Shown here one piece after another: positions 1 through 5,640 of a DNA stretch of 7,046 bases. The position numbers and the translations under genes are program-made. Location: assembly GCA_964519355.1 (NCBI GenBank), contig CAZFJW010000055.1:1-7046 (forward strand), in the 5' to 3' direction. The DNA is from CAZBEA01 sp964519355 (GTDB taxonomy: Bacteria; Patescibacteriota; Microgenomatia; Levybacterales; GWA1-39-11). Below the pieces are notes generated by a model. That model made no database searches, had not been told where the DNA came from, and worked only from the letters and a program-made list of their open reading frames with translations. Position 1 is the stretch's first letter; each line of letters begins with the position of its first letter.

Positions 1-43
1 AATAACACTGGTACTTTCAACTGACATAATATCGGAATTCTAC

Positions 44-77
44 TCCAAAAAAAATCACATGTCAATCCAAAAAAAAT
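44..77. repeat. Direct repeat of a TCC-A8-T motif, 22-bp period
   Basis: The 12-base string TCCAAAAAAAAT occurs at 44-55 and again at 66-77. The 22-bp period is close to two helical turns, so the two A-tracts would lie on the same face of the DNA and could bend it upstream of the promoter at 120-128. A second pair of words, CTGACATA (21-28 and 88-95) and TACTCC (41-46 and 97-102), is also duplicated in the same order. The repeats are seen directly; any role in promoter strength or regulator binding is inference. In an AT-rich intergenic stretch such repeats can arise by chance. Confidence 0.45.
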
Positions 78-98
78 AATTTTCTGCCTGACATATTA

Positions 99-116
99 CT
101 CCTCAAACAATAGGAG
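99..116. promoter_or_regulatory. Small dyad (CTCCT/AGGAG) over the -35 region
   Basis: CTCCT at 99-103 is the reverse complement of AGGAG at 112-116, separated by 8 bases. It covers the place where a -35 element would sit for the promoter at 120-128, which has none recognisable, so it could be an operator. It could also be chance: the stem is only 5 bp. AGGAG resembles a ribosome binding site but lies 18 bases from the ATG at 135, too far for normal use. Confidence 0.2.
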
Positions 117-119
117 ATT

Positions 120-128
120 TGTTACAAT
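120..128 (+). promoter_or_regulatory. Extended -10 promoter for the beta-propeller gene
   Basis: TGTTACAAT matches the extended -10 consensus TGnTAnnnT, with TACAAT at 123-128. No -35 box is visible at the right distance. The expected transcription start, about 7 bases beyond the last T, falls on the A of the ATG at 135, which predicts a leaderless mRNA. The same TGn-TAnnnT design recurs before the tRNA (1629-1637) and ftsZ, which supports the call. Confidence 0.6.
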
Positions 129-134
129 ATCCTC

Positions 135-1496
135 ATGACAGATCAAGTTCTCGAGCAAAATCCCGACCCGAATCTAATACCACCTCAGGAGATAAAACAC
201 AACAAAACCATTCTGGTTCTTCTTGCAGTAGTTGTTATACTGGGTCTAACTTTGGTTGTAAGCACTTTTTTCTTTTTATCAAAAAATAAAAAGGCAGAGC
301 TTGTAAAAGATGGAGATATTTCACCTACTGCTACACAGTCTAGAACGGTTCAAAAATCTGTATCAAACTTTATACCTGACCCAATCATCAACTGGCATGG
401 CCCCATTAAATATCTTACCTATGATGAGAATGGGAACCTTACTCTGGGTATGCTTGAATCCACAAAGATATATCTTCTTGCAACAAAATATCCGTCTAAA
501 TATTTTGGATTTACAGATCCAAAGTTTTCAAAAGATGGAAAATATGTAACATATCTTACCCTTCCTAAGTCAGTGCTAGATGAATTTGAAAAAAATCCGC
601 CGTATGAATTTCATGGATCAGACAATTATGAATTGCATCTTGTGGATATTTCCAACCCCGATTCAACAACCGATACGATTATTGCAACAGCTATAAACTA
701 TGGACTGGGATCTGCCTATTCAATCCAATGGAAAACCGATAATGCACTCGTTTATGAAAAATGGAACAAAGAAGAATCAAAGGAGGAATACTATTTATAC
801 AATATCGAGTCAAAGTCAGTCTCAAGTACTAAAGAAGAAAATAATAATTGGATCGCTATTTCACCCTCAGGAAAATACTATTCGGTTTTAGGGGAAAGTT
901 CGAAAGCCCAGACCAATCCCAATAGTATTTCAGGTTATAAAAATCTTCTTGTCGGAGAGGTGGCAACTGGAAAAGAACAATTGGTCTACGAAAATTTTCT
1001 TATTAGTGAAGCAGATAGTGTATTTATAGACGATGATCATTTGATATTAACCCGTGAAGATTTTGCACGCCAGACGATAAGTGACTGTTATGTGGAACTT
1101 GTAACAATTTCAACAAGGACCATAGAGGAACTTGATAAAGTAGAATGTCCTCCTGGCTCTTCCTACACAAATATCTTCGACCCAACGATCTCTCCTGACG
1201 GGAAATATCTTGCCGCACTATACTCTGAAGACCCTGCAAACAAAGAAGAGACTAAAAGAATCATTGCTGGGTCAGGATACCTTTATAACTTTGCAACACA
1301 TGAAAAAAAATTCGTGGCACAAAATGACAATTGGTATGGAAATGTCGTCTGGCTCTCAAATGATGAAGTACTTTTTTACACCTCTGGATCGCATGGCGGA
1401 TCCGATCCAAAAGAGGCACTAATTTACAACCTCAAGACAGACCAAATAACCCCTCACCCCACACTCAACGGAAAAGAGATTTTGGGAATATTTTAA
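135..1496 (+). CDS. Membrane-anchored TolB/PD40-like beta-propeller protein
   Basis: A 453-residue protein with a short cytoplasmic N-terminus, one hydrophobic segment at about residues 25-48 (TILVLLAVVVILGLTLVV and on) followed by lysines, and a Ser/Thr-rich linker to about residue 75. The large outer domain repeats a WD40/TolB-like blade signature: FSKDGKYVTYL near 131, ISPSGKYYSVL near 242, ISPDGKYLAAL near 352 and a weaker copy WLSNDEVLFY near 406. The topology (outside-facing) and the beta-propeller fold follow from these repeats. The only two cysteines, C318 and C338, both lie in the outer domain and could form a disulfide. No catalytic motif is visible and the binding partner is unknown; such proteins often serve as surface or cell-envelope protein-interaction scaffolds. 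The ATG at 135 lacks a usable Shine-Dalgarno but sits just behind an extended -10 promoter, so leaderless translation is likely. It stands alone, in the opposite direction to the division cluster. Gene reality is very likely; the exact role is not known. Confidence 0.85.
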   Translation: MTDQVLEQNPDPNLIPPQEIKHNKTILVLLAVVVILGLTLVVSTFFFLSKNKKAELVKDGDISPTATQSRTVQKSVSNFIPDPIINWHGPIKYLTYDENGNLTLGMLESTKIYLLATKYPSKYFGFTDPKFSKDGKYVTYLTLPKSVLDEFEKNPPYEFHGSDNYELHLVDISNPDSTTDTIIATAINYGLGSAYSIQWKTDNALVYEKWNKEESKEEYYLYNIESKSVSSTKEENNNWIAISPSGKYYSVLGESSKAQTNPNSISGYKNLLVGEVATGKEQLVYENFLISEADSVFIDDDHLILTREDFARQTISDCYVELVTISTRTIEELDKVECPPGSSYTNIFDPTISPDGKYLAALYSEDPANKEETKRIIAGSGYLYNFATHEKKFVAQNDNWYGNVVWLSNDEVLFYTSGSHGGSDPKEALIYNLKTDQITPHPTLNGKEILGIF

Positions 1497-1628
1497 TAAA
1501 TTACTCATTAGACATCCCCGCACTTCTAAGACAGAAGAATTGATGTTTAGTTTTCATATTTCCACAATATTAGCTCGCGACTTAGCGCTTAACAAGGCTC
1601 CTAACTGCAGCGTAAAATGTCAGACAAC
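1497..1628. other. Non-coding gap between the propeller gene and the tRNA
   Basis: No gene, convincing hairpin terminator or second tRNA is visible here. A short palindrome AGCGCT and a repeated TTAGC word occur near 1570-1590 but form no stable structure by eye. The rest is ordinary AT-rich spacer before the promoter at 1629. Confidence 0.5.
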
Positions 1629-1637
1629 TGATATAAT
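1629..1637 (+). promoter_or_regulatory. Extended -10 promoter of the tRNA-Cys-like gene
   Basis: TGATATAAT is a perfect extended -10 element (TGn plus consensus TATAAT at 1632-1637). No -35 hexamer is found 16-18 bases upstream. Transcription would start near 1644-1645, that is, at the first base of the tRNA, leaving almost no 5' leader for RNase P to remove. It probably drives the tRNA and the protein gene behind it as one transcript. Confidence 0.7.
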
Positions 1638-1644
1638 CAACATT

Positions 1645-1716
1645 GATGCGGTAACCGAGTAGTTCAGGTGTTTGTCCGCAAGACAAAATACGCAGGTGCA
1701 AGTCCTGCCCGCATCT
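1645..1716 (+). tRNA. Noncanonical tRNA-Cys-like RNA, anticodon GCA
   Basis: A 72-nt cloverleaf can be drawn base by base. The acceptor GATGCGG (1645-1651) pairs fully with CCGCATC (1709-1715). The D stem is ACC/GGT with a 10-nt loop, the anticodon stem TTTGT/ACAAA (1671-1675/1683-1687) with 7-nt loop CCGCAAG, the variable loop ATAC, and the T stem GCAGG/CCTGC (1692-1696/1704-1708) with loop TGCAAGT. The anticodon is GCA (1678-1680, Cys). The discriminator is T (1716), the base that marks tRNA-Cys in bacteria, and the 3-bp D stem also fits the class. CCA is not encoded. U8-A14, G15-C48 and G19-C56 are kept. Odd points: position 33 is C instead of the near-invariant U, position 18 is A instead of G, position 55 is G instead of U, and position 21 is C instead of A. 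C32 and G38 could pair and shrink the loop to 5 nt. All stems are intact, so this is not simple decay. It may be charged with Cys yet serve outside normal translation. The anticodon identity is clear; the function is inference. Confidence 0.8.
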
Positions 1717-1719
1717 CAT

Positions 1720-2685
1720 ATGCAACCATCAAAGTATATTCTCGATTGCTTAGAAAAACTCAAGGGTAGTTCTATTGAAGTGCAAACAGATTCTGAGATT
1801 TCTGAATTAATCTTCATGCATCTTATGTCGAAAAAGTTTAGGAAATATGCAGCACAGCCTCATTTAATTGAACACATAAAAAATGCAATCCAAATAAACA
1901 TTGAAAAGAATGAACCAATAAAGATTACTTTTTTGCATGGGGCGTATAAACTTTGGAGGCTTGAAGAGGCTCCTGAAGCAGATTGGGCGGAGCTTTTTGC
2001 TGCAATGTATTATACTGCCTGGCTTGTTCCTATATGCAATGTATATTCTCCTGGTGTGTGGTTCGATTTTTTTGTAGATGACTTAATTGTTCCCAAATTA
2101 GACAATATACCTCTTTCAGATGTTGAAAAGTATATAGAAAGTTTTCAAAATGTTTTAGACTTTTTGAACTCTTACCAGCCTGCAAATATGAAGATGACAA
2201 TTACTAGAGTAGGTGACCAATTTCCCTCACCTGAAGCATTTGAAAAATCATTAAGTGATAATATTGCTAAAGTTTCTGAAACTAATCCTACATTTACTGA
2301 AAGACAGCTTGAGATGGTTGAGCTGAATGCAAAACCAACAGAGTTACAACTTAAAGACCCAAAATGGAGAGAGAAGATTCATATAATTCATGATGCTTAC
2401 TTAATGACTAAGCGTGAGCCTGGGTATCATTTTAGACCTGACAAGATTCTTGCTTTCTCGCAACCGTTACCTTCTGGTACTTTTATTGCAGTTGGAACAA
2501 CAAAAACATCGATAGCAAAGTTTTGGGTAGGCGTAGGGGTTCTTAAGAAAGAAGGAGAAAAATACAAACAATATATTCTTTCTCCTAAACAGTTATTGTC
2601 GAACACTTTCATAAAAGAAGATGTAGAAATTGATGGATTATCTGGCAAAAACTTTAATTTGATAAGAGTACTAAATGAGCAGTAG
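1720..2685 (+). CDS. Unrecognised protein linked to the odd tRNA; faint isocyanide-synthase-like pattern
   Basis: A 321-residue soluble protein with no signal peptide or membrane segment. The frame stays open upstream to a TAG in the tRNA D loop (1660), but a start at the TTG of 1672 would lie inside the anticodon stem, so the ATG at 1720, three bases behind the tRNA, is chosen. No Shine-Dalgarno exists; cleavage at the tRNA 3' end would give an mRNA starting CAUAUG. I do not recognise the family with confidence. Marked segments are EPIKITFLHGAYKLW (65-79), EADWAELFAAMYY (86-98), VYSPGVWFDFFVDD (108-121), HDAYLMTKREPGYHFRP (224-240) and TKTSIAKFWVGVGVL (261-275). The series 'nEPI...f...K...pdwaE...Y.PG......DD' followed by a helix with YIESFQNVLDF resembles in order and spacing the core of DIT1/PvcA isocyanide synthases as I remember it, but the match is weak and several family residues differ. 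The close linkage to a Cys-type tRNA suggests an enzyme that uses or depends on that RNA. That is inference. Confidence 0.75.
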   Translation: MQPSKYILDCLEKLKGSSIEVQTDSEISELIFMHLMSKKFRKYAAQPHLIEHIKNAIQINIEKNEPIKITFLHGAYKLWRLEEAPEADWAELFAAMYYTAWLVPICNVYSPGVWFDFFVDDLIVPKLDNIPLSDVEKYIESFQNVLDFLNSYQPANMKMTITRVGDQFPSPEAFEKSLSDNIAKVSETNPTFTERQLEMVELNAKPTELQLKDPKWREKIHIIHDAYLMTKREPGYHFRPDKILAFSQPLPSGTFIAVGTTKTSIAKFWVGVGVLKKEGEKYKQYILSPKQLLSNTFIKEDVEIDGLSGKNFNLIRVLNEQ

Positions 2686-2730
2686 TTAGGACTGTATGTC
2701 GCAAATTAAAGATCTTACGAATTTAAGTAA
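2686..2730. other. Convergent gap with no clear terminator
   Basis: Forty-five bases separate the tRNA-linked gene (plus) from ftsZ (minus), which end facing each other. Only a weak 4-bp dyad (CTTA/TAAG, 2714-2727) is seen and there is no GC-rich stem with a T-run, so no intrinsic terminator can be called for either direction. Confidence 0.4.
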
Positions 2731-3843
2731 TTAATTGCGCTGTCGGAGGAAGGCAGGGATATCAAATACGTCTTGGTCGTCTTTTTTCTGCTCTTCTTCA
2801 TCTTCACCTGAAGAGCTGCTCATATTTTGTGATGCATTAGGGTTAGGATCGTACTCATCTTGCTTCACCATTTCAGCAAGGCGTCGTCTTGACTCGTCAA
2901 ACCCCGTTGCAATAACTGTGATCTTGATCTGGTCTTTTATAGTCTCATCAATTGTTGCACCAAAAATGATATTGGCATCTGGGTCTGCTGCGCCTTTTAT
3001 GATCTTTGATGCTTCATCAACTTCAGACATCGTAAGATCTGCTCCTCCCATTATGTTAAAGAGTACTCCACGTGCACCTTCCATTGACACTTCAAGAAGC
3101 GGAGATGAAATTGCCTGGCGTGCTGCCATTTGAGCTCTGTTTTCTCCAATTCCGACTCCAATACCCATCAAAGACGTTCCTGCATCAGACATAATAGCCT
3201 TTACGTCTGCAAAGTCTACGTTCACAAATCCTGACTTGGTAATAATGTCTGAGATTCCTTGAACTCCTTGGGTTAGAACGCTATCTGCGACGCGGAATGC
3301 ATCAACAAGAGATAATTTTTTGTCTACTACTTCAAGAATTCTTTGGTTGGGAATAACTATGAGAGTGTCAACATTTCCTTTGAGGTCATCAATACCGCTC
3401 TCTGCTGAGACCATACGTCTGGTTCCTTCGAAAAGAAAAGGCTTGGTAACAACAGCCACAGTGAGTGCTCCTGCTTCTTTTGCAATTTTTGCTATAACTG
3501 GTGCAGCACCTGTTCCTGTTCCTCCACCCATTCCAGCTGTCACAAAAACCATGTCAGATCCTTCAACCATTTGTTTGATTTTTTCTGCTGATTCTTCTGC
3601 TGCTGCGCGTCCGATTTCAGGATTGCCGCCACTCCCGAGGCCACGGGTAAGATTGTCACCTATCTGAAGTTTGGTATTTGCCAGATTTCCAAGAAGTGCT
3701 TGTGCATCGGTATTTACTGCTATGAATTCGACCCCGGTAATTTCCCCGGTTTTAATCATGGAATTGATCGCATTACATCCGCCACCACCGACACCTAGGA
3801 CTCTTATTTTTGCAAAACTAGCGGTTTGAGGTTTGATTAACAT
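2731..3843 (-). CDS. ftsZ: Cell division GTPase FtsZ
   Basis: FtsZ, 370 residues, the tubulin-like GTPase that polymerises at mid-cell into the division ring. The nucleotide-binding loop GVGGGGCNAIN (17-27), tubulin signature GGGTGTG (106-112), the ribose/guanine-side segment FEGTRR (138-143) and the T7 catalytic loop NVDFADV (208-214, with D210 and D213) are all present, so both the GTP site and the catalytic loop that completes the next subunit's site look intact. The core ends near residue 328 and is followed by a short acidic, Ser-rich linker (about 335-358) and the conserved C-terminal peptide DIPAFLR (361-367), which in this family binds FtsA. Length is typical or slightly short. It is the last gene of the division cluster, 69 bases behind ftsA, with a likely own promoter in that gap. 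The ATG start leaves room for the usual N-terminus (KIRVLGVGGGG); there is no Shine-Dalgarno. Confidence 0.98.
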   Translation of the reverse strand: MLIKPQTASFAKIRVLGVGGGGCNAINSMIKTGEITGVEFIAVNTDAQALLGNLANTKLQIGDNLTRGLGSGGNPEIGRAAAEESAEKIKQMVEGSDMVFVTAGMGGGTGTGAAPVIAKIAKEAGALTVAVVTKPFLFEGTRRMVSAESGIDDLKGNVDTLIVIPNQRILEVVDKKLSLVDAFRVADSVLTQGVQGISDIITKSGFVNVDFADVKAIMSDAGTSLMGIGVGIGENRAQMAARQAISSPLLEVSMEGARGVLFNIMGGADLTMSEVDEASKIIKGAADPDANIIFGATIDETIKDQIKITVIATGFDESRRRLAEMVKQDEYDPNPNASQNMSSSSGEDEEEQKKDDQDVFDIPAFLRQRN

Positions 3844-3860
3844 ACTTTAAATGTGATTGA

Positions 3861-3889
3861 ATCCTAGCACAATTCATCTGCATTTGCAA
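3861..3889 (-). promoter_or_regulatory. Likely promoter of ftsZ
   Basis: On the minus strand TTGCAA (3884-3889) is followed after exactly 17 bases by TAGGAT (3861-3866), with TGC directly before it, giving an extended -10 (TGnTAnnnT). Each hexamer matches consensus at four of six positions. Transcription would begin about 10 bases before the ftsZ ATG, giving a very short leader without a ribosome binding site. It would let ftsZ be made in excess over ftsA, as is usual. Confidence 0.55.
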
Positions 3890-3912
3890 CCAAAGACAGG
3901 CAGCAAAGTACA

Positions 3913-5199
3913 CTATGGAAGAAAATGTTTGATGAGTTTTTTTACCCTGTGAGTTAGCTGATTTAAAGGACCGATTGATCCAAAATTAAGAAGGCCATCC
4001 ATCATGCCTGGCGCCTGGCGGTTAGAGAAATTTTTCCCAAAATACAAAAGTCCGATGGCTGTTGCGTATGCAGGATTTTCAACATCATCAATAAGTCCTG
4101 TGATCTTTTGTGGATATGCAACGCGTACTGGCATCGCAAGCATCCTTTTGGCAGCATCTTCTGCACCAACAGTCAATGCTCCGCCACCTGTTATAACAAT
4201 ACCAGCTGGAGTCTGTGATCCAAATCCTGACTTTTTAAGCTCAATTCCGACCATAGTAAAGAGTTCATTGAGTCTTGGCCTGATAATTCCATCTACTAGA
4301 GTCTTTTGAGAGACTTTTCTTAAGTCCTCTATTAGTTTTAGTTCCGATAGGTCCACTTCGTCTGTTTTTTCTGCCACCTCTTCGGGACGTAGATGACGAG
4401 GCTTGCGGAATTTGTCAGAAAGGAATAACTTGATCTTTTCTGCACTTTCAAGCGAAATTCGAAGTCCTATGGCCAAATCGTTGGTTATATGACGTGCACC
4501 GATCGGAATAACTCGTGAATGAGCTAGAGCACCATCGACAAAGATACATATATTTGTAATCCCAGACCCAATATCTATGACTACTACTCCCAGCTCCTTC
4601 TCTGTATCAGTAAGTGTTGAGAGGGCCGATGCAAACCCTGAAAAAACTAGCGAGCTCACCTGGACACCAGCTTCAGATTCCAAAACTCTATGAATATTTT
4701 TAACAGAAACTGCATTTACTGAAATTATATGAGTCTCAACTTCAAGCCGCACCCCAGTCATGCCAATCGGGTCTTTAATTCCACCCTCTCCATCAACAGT
4801 AAAGGTTCTGGGAAGAACATGAATAACATTAGAAGAGGTAGGCTTGGAAATAGCGCCAGCTGCCTCAAGAACCCTATCAACATCCGATGGGCCTATTTCA
4901 CCATTTGCTTGAGAGATCGCTACAATGCCTTTTGAGTTTTGGGATTCTACATGAACTCCCGAGACCGATACAAATGCACGATCAATATTATAACCAGCCA
5001 TGCGCTCTGATGCATCAAGTGCCTGGTTCACAGCAGAAGCTGCATCTTCAATATCAACAATTTGGCCCTTTCGGATACCTCGAGATGGAATTTCAGCAAC
5101 GCCAAGGACGTTAATTGAATCTTCTTGGACTTGTCCGATTACTGCCGCAATCTTAGAAGACCCAATATCCACACCAACAACAATTTGGTTGTCACGCAT
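3913..5199 (-). CDS. ftsA: Cell division protein FtsA, actin-like membrane anchor of FtsZ
   Basis: FtsA, 428 residues, an actin/Hsp70-fold ATPase that tethers FtsZ to the membrane. Phosphate-1 motif VGVDIGSSKI (8-17), the FtsA-specific 1C/SHS2 domain (about 85-165), phosphate-2 motif VVIDIGSGITN (206-216) and the adenosine motif IVITGGGAL (334-342) appear in the right order. A flexible stretch after about residue 390 leads to a C-terminal amphipathic helix (about 412-428, LNQLTHRVKKLIKHFLP) that inserts into the membrane. Length is normal for the family. It starts 15 bases after the ftsQ stop with no Shine-Dalgarno in that spacer, so translation may depend on coupling. Together with the intact FtsZ tail peptide downstream, this indicates the standard FtsA-FtsZ anchoring system. 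Confidence 0.97.
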   Translation of the reverse strand: MRDNQIVVGVDIGSSKIAAVIGQVQEDSINVLGVAEIPSRGIRKGQIVDIEDAASAVNQALDASERMAGYNIDRAFVSVSGVHVESQNSKGIVAISQANGEIGPSDVDRVLEAAGAISKPTSSNVIHVLPRTFTVDGEGGIKDPIGMTGVRLEVETHIISVNAVSVKNIHRVLESEAGVQVSSLVFSGFASALSTLTDTEKELGVVVIDIGSGITNICIFVDGALAHSRVIPIGARHITNDLAIGLRISLESAEKIKLFLSDKFRKPRHLRPEEVAEKTDEVDLSELKLIEDLRKVSQKTLVDGIIRPRLNELFTMVGIELKKSGFGSQTPAGIVITGGGALTVGAEDAAKRMLAMPVRVAYPQKITGLIDDVENPAYATAIGLLYFGKNFSNRQAPGMMDGLLNFGSIGPLNQLTHRVKKLIKHFLP

Positions 5200-5214
5200 A
5201 GTAATAGTTTAGCC

Positions 5215-5640
5215 TCATTTTACAAACTTTACAATAGGCCTATTATACCGTAAGTCAATAACTGACGGCACCTTATTCTCTATTGTAAGGCGTATTAAAA
5301 TTCTTTGCAAAGAGGAAATTTGCCATTTGAGATCATTTTTATACGAAAAATATACTTGTGTACCTTCTGGAAGGTCTGCGCGAAGGGCTCCAGATGCTGA
5401 AGAAATTGCAACAGTTGTATACTCAACTTTTGCATCAGCCAAAGCATTTCGTACATCAGAAATCGAATAAGTTGCGTTAGGATTCAAAATTTCTCCCTTA
5501 TGACCAGAGAACTTAGGAATCGAAAAAGAAAAATCCCGAAAAAATAAAAGGAAAAGTCCAACAATGAGAAATGCTGCAAAAAAAGATATACACAAAAGTA
5601 GAATTTTTTTAAGTTTTTTTCGTGTGCTTCTTTTTTTCAT
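5215..5640 (-). CDS. ftsQ: Short FtsQ/DivIB-like divisome protein
   Basis: A 141-residue bitopic protein: a very basic N-terminus (MKKRSTRKKLKK), one membrane segment at about 13-34, then a small extracytoplasmic domain. The C-terminal pattern WQISSLQRILIRL followed by VIDLRYNRPIV (127-137) matches the end of the FtsQ beta-domain, where 'iDLR' is typical. Position between murG and ftsA is the classical place of ftsQ. The protein is only about half the usual 250 residues; a clear POTRA domain after the membrane segment is not recognisable, and residues 50-100 may be a cut-down or highly diverged remnant. The ATG at 5638-5640 is chosen. An in-frame TTG 12 bases upstream is possible but less likely. 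The start overlaps the end of murG by 32 bases, and no Shine-Dalgarno is visible, so translation is probably coupled to murG. FtsQ family assignment is moderate to good, based on the C-terminus and gene order. Confidence 0.75.
   Translation of the reverse strand: MKKRSTRKKLKKILLLCISFFAAFLIVGLFLLFFRDFSFSIPKFSGHKGEILNPNATYSISDVRNALADAKVEYTTVAISSASGALRADLPEGTQVYFSYKNDLKWQISSLQRILIRLTIENKVPSVIDLRYNRPIVKFVK

Noticed and set aside
112..116. AGGAG as ribosome binding site for the gene at 135
   Set aside because: The spacing of 18 bases is too long, and no in-frame start lies closer. An extended -10 box sits between them.
1671..1687. Plain 6-bp hairpin TTTGTC/GACAAA with a 5-nt loop instead of a tRNA anticodon arm
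   Set aside because: This extra C32-G38 pair is compatible with the cloverleaf. The matching acceptor, D and T arms at exact tRNA spacing make a lone hairpin unlikely.
1672..1719. N-terminal extension of the tRNA-linked protein starting at TTG 1672
   Set aside because: These 16 codons lie inside the tRNA anticodon arm and T arm. The peptide (QVQVLPAS) is just a translated T-arm, and an ATG follows right after the tRNA.
1645..2730. tRNA as attachment site of an integrated element
   Set aside because: No integrase gene and no second copy of the tRNA 3' half was seen in the window, and only one gene follows before ftsZ.
2711..2730. Intrinsic terminator between the tRNA-linked gene and ftsZ
   Set aside because: The stem is only 4 bp, AT-rich and has no T-run on either strand.
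2735..3667. Long open frames on the plus strand across ftsZ
   Set aside because: They are antisense shadows of a clearly conserved gene; the peptides are Ser/Pro-rich and show no family features. The same holds for open frames opposite ftsA and murG and for the +1 frames inside the propeller gene.
5604..5640. Programmed frameshift at the A AAA AAG heptamer near the end of murG, fusing MurG to FtsQ
   Set aside because: The heptamer is in the right frame for a -1 shift, but ftsQ lies in the +1 frame relative to murG, so a -1 slip would not enter ftsQ. No stimulating hairpin is visible. The A-runs mainly reflect Lys codons.
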